In this document: piece after piece, positions 1 through 8,336 of the stretch
Numbering within the stretch: the stretch's first letter is position 1
Layout of the letters: every line of letters begins with the position of its first letter
From: Herbidospora solisilvae
Lineage (GTDB): Bacteria > Actinomycetota > Actinomycetes > Streptosporangiales > Streptosporangiaceae
Assembly (NCBI RefSeq): GCF_009901565.1
Contig: NZ_WXEW01000013.1
Span: 124,001-188,000, forward strand
DNA: 64,000 nucleotides
Direction: 5' to 3'
The notes under the pieces: model-generated
What the model saw: the letters and a program-made list of their open reading frames with translations, nothing else
What the model was told of the DNA's origin: nothing
The model's database searches: none
Program-made: the position numbers and the translations under genes

Positions 1-6
1 ACCAAG

Positions 7-24
7 AGTAATCGCATGATTACT
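7..24. promoter_or_regulatory. 7-bp-arm inverted repeat, possible operator
   Basis: Arms AGTAATC (7-13) and GATTACT (18-24) flank a 4-nt spacer in an AT-rich stretch about 150 nt before the UbiA start at 177. Such a site could bind a dimeric repressor (MarR or PadR type). Apart from this, bases 1-176 hold no convincing gene. Only the palindrome is seen; the role is inferred. Confidence 0.3.
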
Positions 25-176
25 TATTGTGAATACCTTGGCGCAGATCTGGTTGCCAACCTCACTCCGCGTCATTGAGTAGCCCCCTACTCAGGCGGGA
101 CACACGCCGTCGTGGCGATAGTCGACGGAGCACCTCGCGCGTTCCCCCTCCGCCGACGACACAAAGGTGCACTGCC

Positions 177-1067
177 ATGCCCCGATTCCGTGATCGGCCG
201 CGCTCGCAGACTACGAGAACCCACTTCTTCTACGCCGTCGTGATGGCGGCTCGCCCGTGGCAGTGGACGAAGAACGTGCCCGTCCTGGTCCCGGTGTGCG
301 TCGCCGGGCAGCCGCTCACCGCTGACCTGTTCCTCGTCGCCGCCGCGTTCACGGCCTGCTGTCTGAGCGCGTCGGGGATCTACCTGCTCAACGACGTCCG
401 GGACGCCCCGCAGGACCGGGCGCACCCCGTCAAACGCCAACGGCCGATCGCCGCCGGTCTGCTGCCGGCCGGGCCCGCGCTGGCGACCTCGGCGGTGCTC
501 ATGGCCGCCGGTGTCGCCGTGGCCGGCCCCGCCCGGCCCGCGGTGACGGCATACCTGGCGGTGGCGGTGGCCTACTGCCTGCTCCTGCGCAACTTGGTGG
601 GGCTCGACCTGCTCGCCGTCGCGGCCGGGTTCGGGTTCCGGCTGGTCGCCGGGTACCTGTGCGTCGGCGCCGCCCCAGATCTTTGGCTGACCGGCGCGGT
701 CGTGGTGGCGGCGCTGCTCATGGCCGCCGGCAAGCGGTACGGCGAGGCGGTCACCCAGGGCGGCGCCGTCACCCGGCGGGCGCTGGCCCGGTACCGGCCC
801 GCCCACCTGCGCTCCCTGATCGTCGCGACGTCGTGCACGGCCGCGGCGATCTACACGACCGGTGCTCTGGGGCTGTTCCTCGACAGGGGAGAGCTCGTTC
901 CGCTGCTGTCGGCGGCGCCGTTCACCGCCGCCCTGGGCAGGTACGCCGCCACGGCGCTGGCCGGACGGGCGGGCGACGTCGACCAGGTGGTCCACCGGGA
1001 CCGCGTCCTGCACGCGCTCGCGGCGACCTGGTGCGGGCTCTTCGTGATCGGGACACTGATGTCATGA
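177..1067 (+). CDS. UbiA-family decaprenyl-phosphate phosphoribosyltransferase-like protein
   Basis: This is a 296-aa integral membrane prenyltransferase with about eight or nine hydrophobic helices. The first cytosolic loop has the UbiA signature: YLLNDVRDAPQD followed by HPVKRQRPIAAG, the Mg2+/phosphate-binding region. The start of the conserved part (ARPWQWTKN) and the two downstream genes match the mycobacterial Rv3806c-DprE1-DprE2 set. The expected reaction is therefore transfer of 5-phosphoribose from PRPP to a polyprenyl phosphate at the membrane, giving the precursor of polyprenyl-phospho-arabinose. I chose the ATG at 177 because AAAGG sits 10 nt upstream; the frame is open back to 75, but those residues are basic and low-complexity. 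Its stop overlaps the next start (ATGA). A phosphatase for the 5-phosphate is not in the window. Function rests on family and context. Confidence 0.8.
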   Translation: MPRFRDRPRSQTTRTHFFYAVVMAARPWQWTKNVPVLVPVCVAGQPLTADLFLVAAAFTACCLSASGIYLLNDVRDAPQDRAHPVKRQRPIAAGLLPAGPALATSAVLMAAGVAVAGPARPAVTAYLAVAVAYCLLLRNLVGLDLLAVAAGFGFRLVAGYLCVGAAPDLWLTGAVVVAALLMAAGKRYGEAVTQGGAVTRRALARYRPAHLRSLIVATSCTAAAIYTTGALGLFLDRGELVPLLSAAPFTAALGRYAATALAGRAGDVDQVVHRDRVLHALAATWCGLFVIGTLMS

Positions 1068-2371
1068 CGCTGCTGACAGGCTGGGGCCGGATGGAGCCCA
1101 CCCGCTCCACCGTCCTGAGCGGCGACGACGAACGACTCGCGGACGCCGTCCGTGGGGCCGGGCCCCGGGGGGTGCTGGCGCGCGGCTCCGGACGATCGTA
1201 TGGAGACGCGGCCGGGAACAGCGGCGGCGTCGTGCTGGACATGACGGCACGGCACCGGATCCTGTCCTTCGACCGCGCCGCCGGGCTGATCCGGGTGGAG
1301 GCCGGGCTCACCCTCGACGCCCTGCTGCGGGCCGTCGTCCCGGCCGGGTGGTGTCCGCCCGTGCTGCCCGGCACCGCGCACGTCACGGTGGGCGGAGCGA
1401 TCGCGGCCGACGTGCACGGCAAGAACCACGCGGATGCCGGATCGTTCGGGGACCACGTGACCTCCGTCGACCTCCTGACGGCCGACGGGACGGCGCACAC
1501 ACTGACCCACCGGGACGCCCTGCTCCGGGCCACGATGGGCGGCATGGGCCTGACCGGGGTCGTCCTGCGGGCCGATCTGCGACTGCGCCCGCTGGACACC
1601 GCTTGGGTCACGCTCGTCCATCGGCGCGTCGACGGCCTCCGCGGGTTGCTCGACGGCCTGTCGGCCGTCGCTCCCGGGTGGCACGCGGTGGCCCGGCTCG
1701 ATCCGTCGGCCGGGAGAGGGGTGCTCAGCCTGTCGGCTCCCGCCCGGCTTCGAGAGGTGCCGACAGTGCATCGCGCCGAGCCGCTGCGCTACCTGGCGCC
1801 CCGGCCGCTGCCGTGCCCGCCGCTGCCGCTCGCCGGGCTGGCCCGTCCCCGGCTCGTGGGGGCCGCCAACCGGCTGCTCGGGCTTGGACGGCGTACGGTC
1901 CGTGAGGTTCGCCCGCTGCCGGTCGCGATGTTCCCCCTCGACCGGATCACCGGCTGGAATCGCGTCTACGGGCGGTCCGGCCTGCTCCAATACCAGTTCG
2001 TCGTGCCCGCTTCGGCCGAGGCGGAGCTGGCCGAGGCGCTGCGGATGGTGGCGGGGGCGCCTGTGGGCGTACCGCTGCTGGTGCTGAAACGCCTCGGGCG
2101 AGCCGGCCCCGGGCTGCTGTCCTTCCCGATGGACGGCTGGACGCTGGCCGCCGACTTCCCGGCCCACCCGGCGCTCGCGCCGCTGCTGGCCCGCCTCGAC
2201 GCCTTGGTCGCCGCCGCGGGCGGGCGGGTCTACCTGGCGAAGGACGCCGGGACCGACCCGCGGCACCTGCCCGCCATGTATCCCGGGCTGACCGAGTTCC
2301 GGCGCCTGCGGGGACACTGGGACCCCGCAGGCGTGTTCCGCTCCGACCTCGCGAGGAGGCTGTCGTTGTGA
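1064..2371 (+). CDS. dprE1: DprE1-like decaprenylphosphoryl-beta-D-ribose oxidase (FAD)
   Basis: This 435-aa FAD oxidoreductase is collinear with mycobacterial DprE1 (461 aa). DprE1 oxidises the 2'-OH of decaprenylphosphoryl ribose, the first half of the epimerisation that makes the arabinose donor. Visible family blocks are GWGR near the N-terminus, ARGSGRSYGD (39-48), the FAD/substrate segment VHGKNH (117-122), GMGLTG (160-165), LLQYQF (307-312) and YLAKDAG (390-396). The catalytic lysine (Lys418 in M. tuberculosis) is Lys393. The residue matching the benzothiazinone-modified Cys387 is Ala362, in WTLAADF where mycobacteria have WNICVDF. The start is the ATG that overlaps the upstream TGA, indicating translational coupling. 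The 3' end overlaps dprE2. Family identity is strong; the exact lipid and sugar are inferred. Confidence 0.88.
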   Translation: MTLLTGWGRMEPTRSTVLSGDDERLADAVRGAGPRGVLARGSGRSYGDAAGNSGGVVLDMTARHRILSFDRAAGLIRVEAGLTLDALLRAVVPAGWCPPVLPGTAHVTVGGAIAADVHGKNHADAGSFGDHVTSVDLLTADGTAHTLTHRDALLRATMGGMGLTGVVLRADLRLRPLDTAWVTLVHRRVDGLRGLLDGLSAVAPGWHAVARLDPSAGRGVLSLSAPARLREVPTVHRAEPLRYLAPRPLPCPPLPLAGLARPRLVGAANRLLGLGRRTVREVRPLPVAMFPLDRITGWNRVYGRSGLLQYQFVVPASAEAELAEALRMVAGAPVGVPLLVLKRLGRAGPGLLSFPMDGWTLAADFPAHPALAPLLARLDALVAAAGGRVYLAKDAGTDPRHLPAMYPGLTEFRRLRGHWDPAGVFRSDLARRLSL

Positions 2372-3120
2372 TGGACGGGCTGCGCCGCCCCCAGTCGATG
2401 GTCCTTCTCGGCGGGACCTCCGAACTGGGTCTCGCGATCGCGCGGCGATATCTCGCCATGGGGCCGTTGCGCGTCGTGCTGGCGGGCCGGCCCTCGCGTC
2501 TTCTCGAGGAGGCCGCCGCCGACCTGGCCGCCGCCGGGGCGCAGGTCGAGATCGTGCCGTTCGACGCCGCCGAGCCCGCCACCCACGAGGCGGCACTGGG
2601 CGCCTGTTTCGCGGGCGGTGACGTCGACCTGGCCGTCGTCGCCTTTGGCCTGCTGCCCGACCAGGACACGGCGCTGCGCGACCCGGCTCTGGCGGTCCGG
2701 ACCGCGTCCGTCAACTACACCGGTGCGGTGAGCGCCGGGGTCCTGCTCGCCCGGGAGATGACCGTCCAGGGCCACGGCGTCATCGTCGTGCTCTCCTCCG
2801 TCGCGGGCGAGCGTCCCCGCCCGGCCAATTTCCTGTACGGCTCCGCCAAGGCCGGCCTCACCGCCTTCACCCGGGGCCTGGCCGGCCACCTGGGCGGCAC
2901 CGGCGTCCGCGTGCTGCTGGTCCGCGCCGGGTTCGTGCACACCCGGATGACCGCCGGCCTCTCCGTCCCACCGCTTGCCACCACTCCTGACGCGGTGGCG
3001 GAGGCCGTCGTCGACGCCGTCTGGCGGGGGAGCGGGGATGTCTGGGTGCCTCGTGCGGCCCGGCCGGTCGCCCTGCTGCTGCGCCTGTTACCCCACGCCG
3101 TTCTGCGCCGACTCCCGTGA
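2368..3120 (+). CDS. dprE2: DprE2-like decaprenylphosphoryl-2-keto-ribose reductase (SDR)
   Basis: This 250-aa short-chain dehydrogenase matches mycobacterial DprE2 along its length. It would reduce the keto intermediate made by DprE1 to decaprenylphosphoryl arabinose, using NAD(P)H. The cofactor motif is LLGGTSELGLA (13-23); the catalytic residues are Ser144, Tyr157 and Lys161 (LSSVAGE, YGSAK). Family-typical blocks VAFGLL and VNYTGAVS are present. GTG at 2368 lies 8 nt after GAGGAGG and overlaps the dprE1 stop; ATG at 2371 is the alternative. Order and overlaps show it is the third gene of one operon with the UbiA protein and DprE1. Confidence 0.86.
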   Translation: MMDGLRRPQSMVLLGGTSELGLAIARRYLAMGPLRVVLAGRPSRLLEEAAADLAAAGAQVEIVPFDAAEPATHEAALGACFAGGDVDLAVVAFGLLPDQDTALRDPALAVRTASVNYTGAVSAGVLLAREMTVQGHGVIVVLSSVAGERPRPANFLYGSAKAGLTAFTRGLAGHLGGTGVRVLLVRAGFVHTRMTAGLSVPPLATTPDAVAEAVVDAVWRGSGDVWVPRAARPVALLLRLLPHAVLRRLP

Positions 3121-3129
3121 GGAGCCACC

Positions 3130-3543
3130 ATGCACTCCGTCAGCGTGATCGGGGTCGTCGTCGACGACGACGGCCGCGTCCTGCTCCAGCGCCGCTGTGA
3201 CAACGGCGCCTGGGAACCTCCGGGAGGCGTTCTGGAGATGGACGAACGCATCGCCGACGGGTTGTGCCGCGAGGTCCGCGAGGAGACCGGTCTGGAGGTC
3301 CGCGCGGTCCGGCTGACCGGCGTGTACAAGAGCATGCCGGCCGCCGTCGTGGAACTGGTCTTCGCCTGCGAGGTGACGGGCGGGCGCCTGACCCTGTCGG
3401 AGGAGAGCACCGCCTTCCACTGGGCCTCCCCGGCCGATCTCGCCCTGTTCACCACGGAGGCCTTCGAGGTCCGCATCCGCGATGCCCTCCCGCCCGGGGG
3501 TACGCCGTTTGTGCGGGAACACGACGGATTCCGCCTGGTCTGA
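3130..3543 (+). CDS. NUDIX hydrolase
   Basis: This 137-aa single-domain protein has a complete Nudix box (about residues 32-54): GG at 32-33 and the metal-binding REVREETG core. Members hydrolyse nucleoside diphosphates linked to another group; the substrate cannot be read from the sequence. The ATG follows GGAG by about 5 nt, and the gene lies 9 nt after the dprE2 stop, so it is probably co-transcribed. It converges on the membrane-protein gene with 2 nt between stop codons and no hairpin there. Confidence 0.85.
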   Translation: MHSVSVIGVVVDDDGRVLLQRRCDNGAWEPPGGVLEMDERIADGLCREVREETGLEVRAVRLTGVYKSMPAAVVELVFACEVTGGRLTLSEESTAFHWASPADLALFTTEAFEVRIRDALPPGGTPFVREHDGFRLV

Positions 3544-3545
3544 TG

Positions 3546-4433
3546 TCACCGGCCGGGTCCGGCCCACGGGTTCAGCAGGTGGACCGCCAGCGCCGCCACG
3601 AGCCACCGGGGAGGAATGACGGAGACGGCGCCGAGCAGCACCGGCGGGAACGCCCACTGGTAGAGGCGGACCGTCCCGGTCGCCACCAGCAGTTGCCCGT
3701 ATCCGATCACGACGGCGGTGACCAGCATCGGCGTGAACGACGCGTCGACCGCGAGCAGCGCCAGCGTTCCCGCGCCCCACGGCAGCAGCAGCTCCCTCAG
3801 GCTGAACCAGCGGTCCATGTGGGAGAGCAGCCCGGTTCGTACCGGGTGGGCGAGCAGTTCCTCCTCCCCCATCGGGTCGGGGCCGGTTCGCACGGCCAGG
3901 CGCAGTCCGGCGGAGACGGCGAGGGCGGCCAGGGGGAGGGGGTGCCAGGCGAAGCAGGCGGCGAAGAGCGGCGAGGTCTCCTTGATCGCGGCCGCGACAA
4001 TGGCCGCCGCCAGAGCCGGGGCCCACCAGCCGTGCTGGAGCAGCACCGCGCACCCCAGGCTCCACGCCATCGCCGGCGCCTCGACCAGAACCGGCCGGAA
4101 CAGGCTGCTTCGCCAGAGCCCGGTCAGTCCGCACACCATGAGGCCGCCGACCGTCCGGGCCGTCTGGTCGGCGATCCACGGTTCGAGCCACAGTGTCGTC
4201 AGCGGCGGCAGCGCCAGCAGGTGCAGCCGGGTGGACCATTGCCAGCGGCCCGGCGCGGCACCGAGCACCCGGGGCAGCAGCCACCGGCCGGCGAACGGGT
4301 GAGGGACCGGGCGCCCCGCCCCCGCCGCGAGATACCGGTGCCCGTCGGGGCTGATCGCCACGGACGAGAGGTTCGCGACGCCGATCAGCAGCAGCACCGC
4401 CCCGCCCACCGCCGACCACGCGGCCGCGATCAC
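3546..4433 (-). CDS. Polytopic membrane protein of unknown function (possible GT-C-like)
   Basis: This 295-aa protein has many hydrophobic segments rich in Ala, Leu and Trp. A short polar loop near the N-terminus (AISPDGHRYLAAG) and a WxxRLHLLALPP-type stretch recall GT-C or DUF2029-type membrane glycosyltransferases, but no diagnostic motif is clear, so I do not assign a reaction. The GTG start at 4433 overlaps the stop of the upstream NB-ARC gene (GTGA), so it is the third gene of the BELL-NLR transcript, at least by translation. The frame stays open upstream, but that part is a shadow of the NLR gene. Either it is part of the NLR system or it is read through from it. Confidence 0.65.
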   Translation of the reverse strand: MIAAAWSAVGGAVLLLIGVANLSSVAISPDGHRYLAAGAGRPVPHPFAGRWLLPRVLGAAPGRWQWSTRLHLLALPPLTTLWLEPWIADQTARTVGGLMVCGLTGLWRSSLFRPVLVEAPAMAWSLGCAVLLQHGWWAPALAAAIVAAAIKETSPLFAACFAWHPLPLAALAVSAGLRLAVRTGPDPMGEEELLAHPVRTGLLSHMDRWFSLRELLLPWGAGTLALLAVDASFTPMLVTAVVIGYGQLLVATGTVRLYQWAFPPVLLGAVSVIPPRWLVAALAVHLLNPWAGPGR

Positions 4434-6949
4434 GCGCGGCTCAGTTCGGCCCGTTCGCGCCTGGCCCGCGCCAGCCACGCGGAGGCGCCCGACTCGGCCA
4501 GGGTGGTGATCGCCTCGTCGTAGGCGCGCCGGGCCCGGTCGCCGTGGCCGGTCCGGGCGTAGGCGGCGGCCAGCGCGGTGCGGGCCAGGCCTTCCTCGTA
4601 CAGTTCGTCGCGGTCGCGGAAGGTGGCGGCGGCCTCCTCCAGGGCGGCCGAAGCGGCCGTGCCGTCGCCCTCGGCCAGCAGGAGCTCGGCCCGGACCAGC
4701 AGACACCACGCCACGCCCGCGCTGTCGGACAGCTCGCCGAACACGGCCTGGGCGCGGTCGAGCAGGGCGGACGACTCCCGATGCCGGGCCGACAACGCCA
4801 GCACCCAGGCGAGGTCGACGTTCGATCTGGCCTGTCCCGCCGGGTCGCCGTGTTCGGCGAACAACCGTGCGCAGACCGTGAGAGGTTCCTCGGCGGCGGC
4901 CAGGTCGCCGCGCTCGCGAGCCAGCACCCCCAGGCTGCGCAGGGCGTGCGCCTCGCCCCACCGGTCGCCGAGCTCACGGAAGCGGGGGAGGGATCGGGCG
5001 AAGTAGGCCGCGGCGGCGTCGCCGTCGCCCTGCCGCATGGTGACCCAGCCGAGGTGGTTGGTGACGTAGGCGACGCCGACCGCGTCGCCGACGTCGTCCC
5101 AGGCCGGAAGGCAACGTTCCAGGTACTCCCTGGCCTCCGCCAGCCGGCCGCGGTCCATGGCCAGTTCGCCCAGGTTGTTCAGGGCGGCCGCCTGGCCGAG
5201 CCGGTTGCCGATGCGGTCGAAGAGCTCCAGGCACAGCCGGAAGCACTCCGCGGCCCGGTCCAGGTCGCCCTGGTCGCGGTACGCGTTGCCGAGGTTGCGG
5301 AGCGTCCACCCCTCGCCACGCGCGTTCCCGGCCGCACGGACCGCCTCCAGGGCCAGTTCGTGAGTGCGCACCCAGTCGGCCCACAGCGCCCGGACACGGA
5401 AGAAGTAGTGCATCGAGTCGGCCAGCTCCCAGGCGCACTCCCACAGGCCCTCACCGTGAGCGCGGGCGATGGCGGCGATCAGGGTGTCGTACTCGGACTC
5501 GAACCACGCGTAGGGCTGCCCGGCCAGCCGGTCGAGGTGGTCGGCGGGCAGCGGCCACAGGCGGGCCAGCGTCGGGTCGGGATCGCGCTTGCTGTGCGGC
5601 GACAGGAAGTACAGGGCCCGCTTGGCGATGGCGAGCAGTGCGCCCAGGGCGCGTTCGACGGCGGCGCGGCGCTCCGACTCGGAGTCCTCGGCCATGGACC
5701 GCTCCGCGGCGAACAGGCGCAGCAGGTCGTGATGGCGGTAGCGCAGCTCGCCGGTCGCGTCTTCGGGCATCGGTTCGAGCAGGTGAAGCTCGGCCAGCTC
5801 CTCGGCCAGCTCCTCGCCCCGGCCGACCGGGACGTCGAGCAGGGCGGCCAGCAGCCAGCCGGGGAAACTCGGCATGCCCAGAAACCCGGACAGCCGCAGG
5901 GCCCGCTGCGCGTCGGGGCCGATGTCGCGGTAGCTCAGCATGAAGGAGCCCTTCACGTCCAGGTCGCCGAGCGAGAGCTCGCCCAGCCGGGTGCGTTCGG
6001 CCGCCAGCGCCGCCGCCATCCGGCTCACCCGCCAGTGGCGGCGGACGGCCAGCTTCCCGGCGACGATCCTGATCGCCAGCGGCAACCCCCCGCACAGCCG
6101 GACCGTCTCGGCCGCGGCCTCCGGTTCCGCGCCGACCCGGTCAGGCCCCGCGATCGCGGCGAGCAGCGCGAGCCCGTCGCCGGCCGGAAGCGCCGGCAGC
6201 GGCAGCGACAACGCCCCTTCCAGCGCCGCCAAGGGCCGGCGGCTGGTGACCAGGACGGCGTGTCCGGCACCGGCCAGCAGCGGCCGGACCTGGCGTTCGT
6301 CGCGGGCGTTGTCGAGCAGCACGATCGACCGGCCCCGGCCCAGAGCGGTCCGGTAGAGGGAGGCCCGCTGATCGAGGTCATGCGGGATGCGGGACTCGGG
6401 CACACCCAGCGACCGGAGGAAACCCGTCAGCACCTCACCGGGATCGCGCGGGTCGTCGCCGTGGCCGCGGAGGTCGGCGTACAACTGGGCGCCGCCGAAA
6501 CCGCCGTGCGGACCGGCGAGACCGGCGGCGACGCGGGTGGCGAAGGCGCTCTTGCCGATGCCGCCGAGCCCCGAGACGGTCAGCAGGCCACCACTGGCGG
6601 TCATGTGGGTGAGGGCCTCCCGCAGTTCGGCGTCCCGGTCGGTGAAGTCACCCGGAACGGCGGGCAGGTCGGCCGGGAGGGGCGGCGGCTCCGCGGGCAT
6701 CTCGATGTGGACGCTGTCGGCGTGCGCGATGGTGACGAGCTTCTCGACGTAGCCGCCGGTGACCACGGTCGCCATCGTGGGGGCGCCTCGGCTTTCCAGC
6801 CACTGGGTCAGGGTCGCGTCGCGCGGGTCGTCGGTCAGCCGTGACAGCGCCTCCTGCCCGGCCCGGTCGGCGCGCAGGCGCCGGGCCAGCAAGGGCAGCA
6901 GCGTCGTGAGGGTGTCGTCGCCGGCGTCGGCGTCTCCTGGTGTGGTCAT
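4430..6949 (-). CDS. NLR-type STAND ATPase: amyloid-like motif, NB-ARC and TPR domains
   Basis: This 839-aa protein is a Nod-like receptor in layout. Residues 1-58 are helical. Residues 61-84 form a beta-prone segment (VTGGYVEK, LVTIA, then V80 and I82) that resembles the C-terminus of the adjacent gene product. The NB-ARC ATPase follows, with Walker A GLGGIGKS (127-134), Walker B IVLLDNA (209-215), VTSRR (234-238) and a GLPLA motif. The rest is a winged-helix region and a C-terminal TPR array, the likely sensor. In the described BELL/BASS systems, the NLR oligomerises on sensing a signal and its N-terminal motif templates the partner effector. The start lies 2 nt after the partner stop with no clear Shine-Dalgarno, so reinitiation is likely. 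Domain calls are firm; the trigger is unknown. Confidence 0.9.
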   Translation of the reverse strand: MTTPGDADAGDDTLTTLLPLLARRLRADRAGQEALSRLTDDPRDATLTQWLESRGAPTMATVVTGGYVEKLVTIAHADSVHIEMPAEPPPLPADLPAVPGDFTDRDAELREALTHMTASGGLLTVSGLGGIGKSAFATRVAAGLAGPHGGFGGAQLYADLRGHGDDPRDPGEVLTGFLRSLGVPESRIPHDLDQRASLYRTALGRGRSIVLLDNARDERQVRPLLAGAGHAVLVTSRRPLAALEGALSLPLPALPAGDGLALLAAIAGPDRVGAEPEAAAETVRLCGGLPLAIRIVAGKLAVRRHWRVSRMAAALAAERTRLGELSLGDLDVKGSFMLSYRDIGPDAQRALRLSGFLGMPSFPGWLLAALLDVPVGRGEELAEELAELHLLEPMPEDATGELRYRHHDLLRLFAAERSMAEDSESERRAAVERALGALLAIAKRALYFLSPHSKRDPDPTLARLWPLPADHLDRLAGQPYAWFESEYDTLIAAIARAHGEGLWECAWELADSMHYFFRVRALWADWVRTHELALEAVRAAGNARGEGWTLRNLGNAYRDQGDLDRAAECFRLCLELFDRIGNRLGQAAALNNLGELAMDRGRLAEAREYLERCLPAWDDVGDAVGVAYVTNHLGWVTMRQGDGDAAAAYFARSLPRFRELGDRWGEAHALRSLGVLARERGDLAAAEEPLTVCARLFAEHGDPAGQARSNVDLAWVLALSARHRESSALLDRAQAVFGELSDSAGVAWCLLVRAELLLAEGDGTAASAALEEAAATFRDRDELYEEGLARTALAAAYARTGHGDRARRAYDEAITTLAESGASAWLARARRERAELSRA

Positions 6950-6951
6950 CG

Positions 6952-7338
6952 TCAGAAGGAGACGTCGCCCGTGACCTCGCCGATGGTCACGATCTTGCCG
7001 ACCTGCGCGTCTCCCGAGACGTGGGTGACGAACGAGACGGCCTTGGGATCGCCGCGCACCTCACCGACCAGCCGGGAGAGCTGCTCGCGGAGCTCCGGAT
7101 CGGACTCCAGCGCCTTCGACAGCGCCTCGGCCACCGTCTCCCGAGGTTCCTCGGCCTGGTCACCCGCCTCGATGTCGGACATGGCAGCTTCCGCCTCCGG
7201 ATCGCCGGAGATTCTCGCCTTCACCCGAGTGACCAGGTCGGACAGAGCGCCCGCGGCGCGCGTGCCGAGTTCGCCGCCGAATCCCTCGGCCAGCTTCGCC
7301 GCGACGAGGCCCACAACCGTGATAGAGAGAGGATCCAC
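6952..7338 (-). CDS. BELL-type effector with C-terminal RHIM/BASS-like amyloid motif
   Basis: This is a 128-aa protein. The N-terminus (MDPLSITVVGLVAAKLAEG) is a hydrophobic helix starting MDP, as in the bacterial BELL domain, the counterpart of fungal HeLo cell-death domains. An acidic helical linker follows (about 45-100). The last 25 residues are beta-prone and RHIM-like: VSGDAQVGKIVTI (107-119), then V126 and F128. The AQVG core recalls the mammalian RHIM (I/V)Q(I/V)G. The motif is matched in the NLR encoded next, with a shared K-[IL]-V-T-I core. The predicted role is a membrane-acting suicide effector seeded by the NLR. The GTG start has AAGGA about 7 nt upstream. Family membership is by pattern, not by a search. 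Confidence 0.78.
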   Translation of the reverse strand: MDPLSITVVGLVAAKLAEGFGGELGTRAAGALSDLVTRVKARISGDPEAEAAMSDIEAGDQAEEPRETVAEALSKALESDPELREQLSRLVGEVRGDPKAVSFVTHVSGDAQVGKIVTIGEVTGDVSF

Positions 7339-7436
7339 ACGATTTCCTTCACTCTCCGTGACCGGATCGTCCGGCTTCGGCGTCCACTCTGGGTGGCCCG
7401 GTCCGCCCTGTCAACGGTCTTGGAGAGGAGATCGGT

Positions 7437-8252
7437 ATGGATGTCATCGCCGCCACCGAAGCCGGTTCGGCGCTCGTGCCCAACGAGGACGCGGTGGCCG
7501 CCGGGAGGTCGGTCGTCGCGGTGGCCGACGGGGTCACCTCGCTCGGGCTGCCCACCGGCTGCGTCCACGGCACACCGTGGTACGCCGCCTCCCTCGTCCG
7601 GGCGATCGTCGCCCACGCGGAGGGCGACCCCCGGCTCCCGCTCGACCGTGCGCTGGCCGAAGCGATCGGGCAGGTGGCCGCGGCCCATGCCGGGACCTGC
7701 GATCTGACCGCCCCCGGCACGCCGTCGGCCACCGTGGCGGTGATCCGGGAGTACGCCGGGCGGTTCGACCACCTCGTGCTCAGCGACGCCACCGTGGTCG
7801 TCGGCGGCACGGCGATCCGCGACCGGCGGGCCGAGAACCTGTTCGGCGAGCTCGCGGCGGCGGCGATGAGGACGCCCATGGGGAGCGCGGAACGGCGCGA
7901 GCGCACGGCGGAGATGATCGAGGCTCAGCGGCTGCTGCGCAACGCGCCGGGCGGCTACTGGCTCGCGGGGGCCGCTCCTGAGGCGGCCGGGCACGCGCTG
8001 ACCGGCAGCGTGCCCGCCACCGGGACCGGGCCGGCCGCGGTGATGACCGACGGCGCCGCCGCGCTGGTCGATCTCTACGGACAGCTCACCTGGCGCGCCG
8101 CGCTGCCGTGGCTGGCGGAGGCCGGGCCGGAGGGGTGGCTGCGCCGGGTCCGCGCGGTCGAGGCGAGCGACCCCCGGGGTCGTCGCTGGCCCCGGCACAA
8201 GCCCGGCGACGACGCGACCATCGCGTTGTGCCGCCCGTCTTCCGGGAAGTGA
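7437..8252 (+). CDS. PP2C-like phosphatase-fold protein
   Basis: This 271-aa protein has the spaced acidic motifs of PPM/PP2C phosphatases: PNEDAV (15-20), VADGV (29-33), MTDGA in the second half and KPGDDATIAL near the C-terminus, which matches the metal-binding D(D/N)xT motif. It lacks some classical PP2C blocks, so substrate and activity are uncertain; a serine/threonine phosphoprotein is the family default. It is divergent from the BELL-NLR operon, with 98 nt between the starts. GAGAGGAG about 7 nt before the ATG supports the start. A link to the neighbouring NLR system is possible but unproven. Confidence 0.7.
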   Translation: MDVIAATEAGSALVPNEDAVAAGRSVVAVADGVTSLGLPTGCVHGTPWYAASLVRAIVAHAEGDPRLPLDRALAEAIGQVAAAHAGTCDLTAPGTPSATVAVIREYAGRFDHLVLSDATVVVGGTAIRDRRAENLFGELAAAAMRTPMGSAERRERTAEMIEAQRLLRNAPGGYWLAGAAPEAAGHALTGSVPATGTGPAAVMTDGAAALVDLYGQLTWRAALPWLAEAGPEGWLRRVRAVEASDPRGRRWPRHKPGDDATIALCRPSSGK

Positions 8253-8336
8253 ATCATCGGGCCGTACTGTGGAAGTGCCGGGACGTTGAAGGAGGACCAA
8301 TTCCATACTAAGTTTGTAGGAAAAGTGGAGGTTAGT

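Noticed and set aside
4430..6949. A second AfsR/SARP regulator
   Set aside because: It has NB-ARC and TPR but no N-terminal OmpR-like DNA-binding or BTAD domain.
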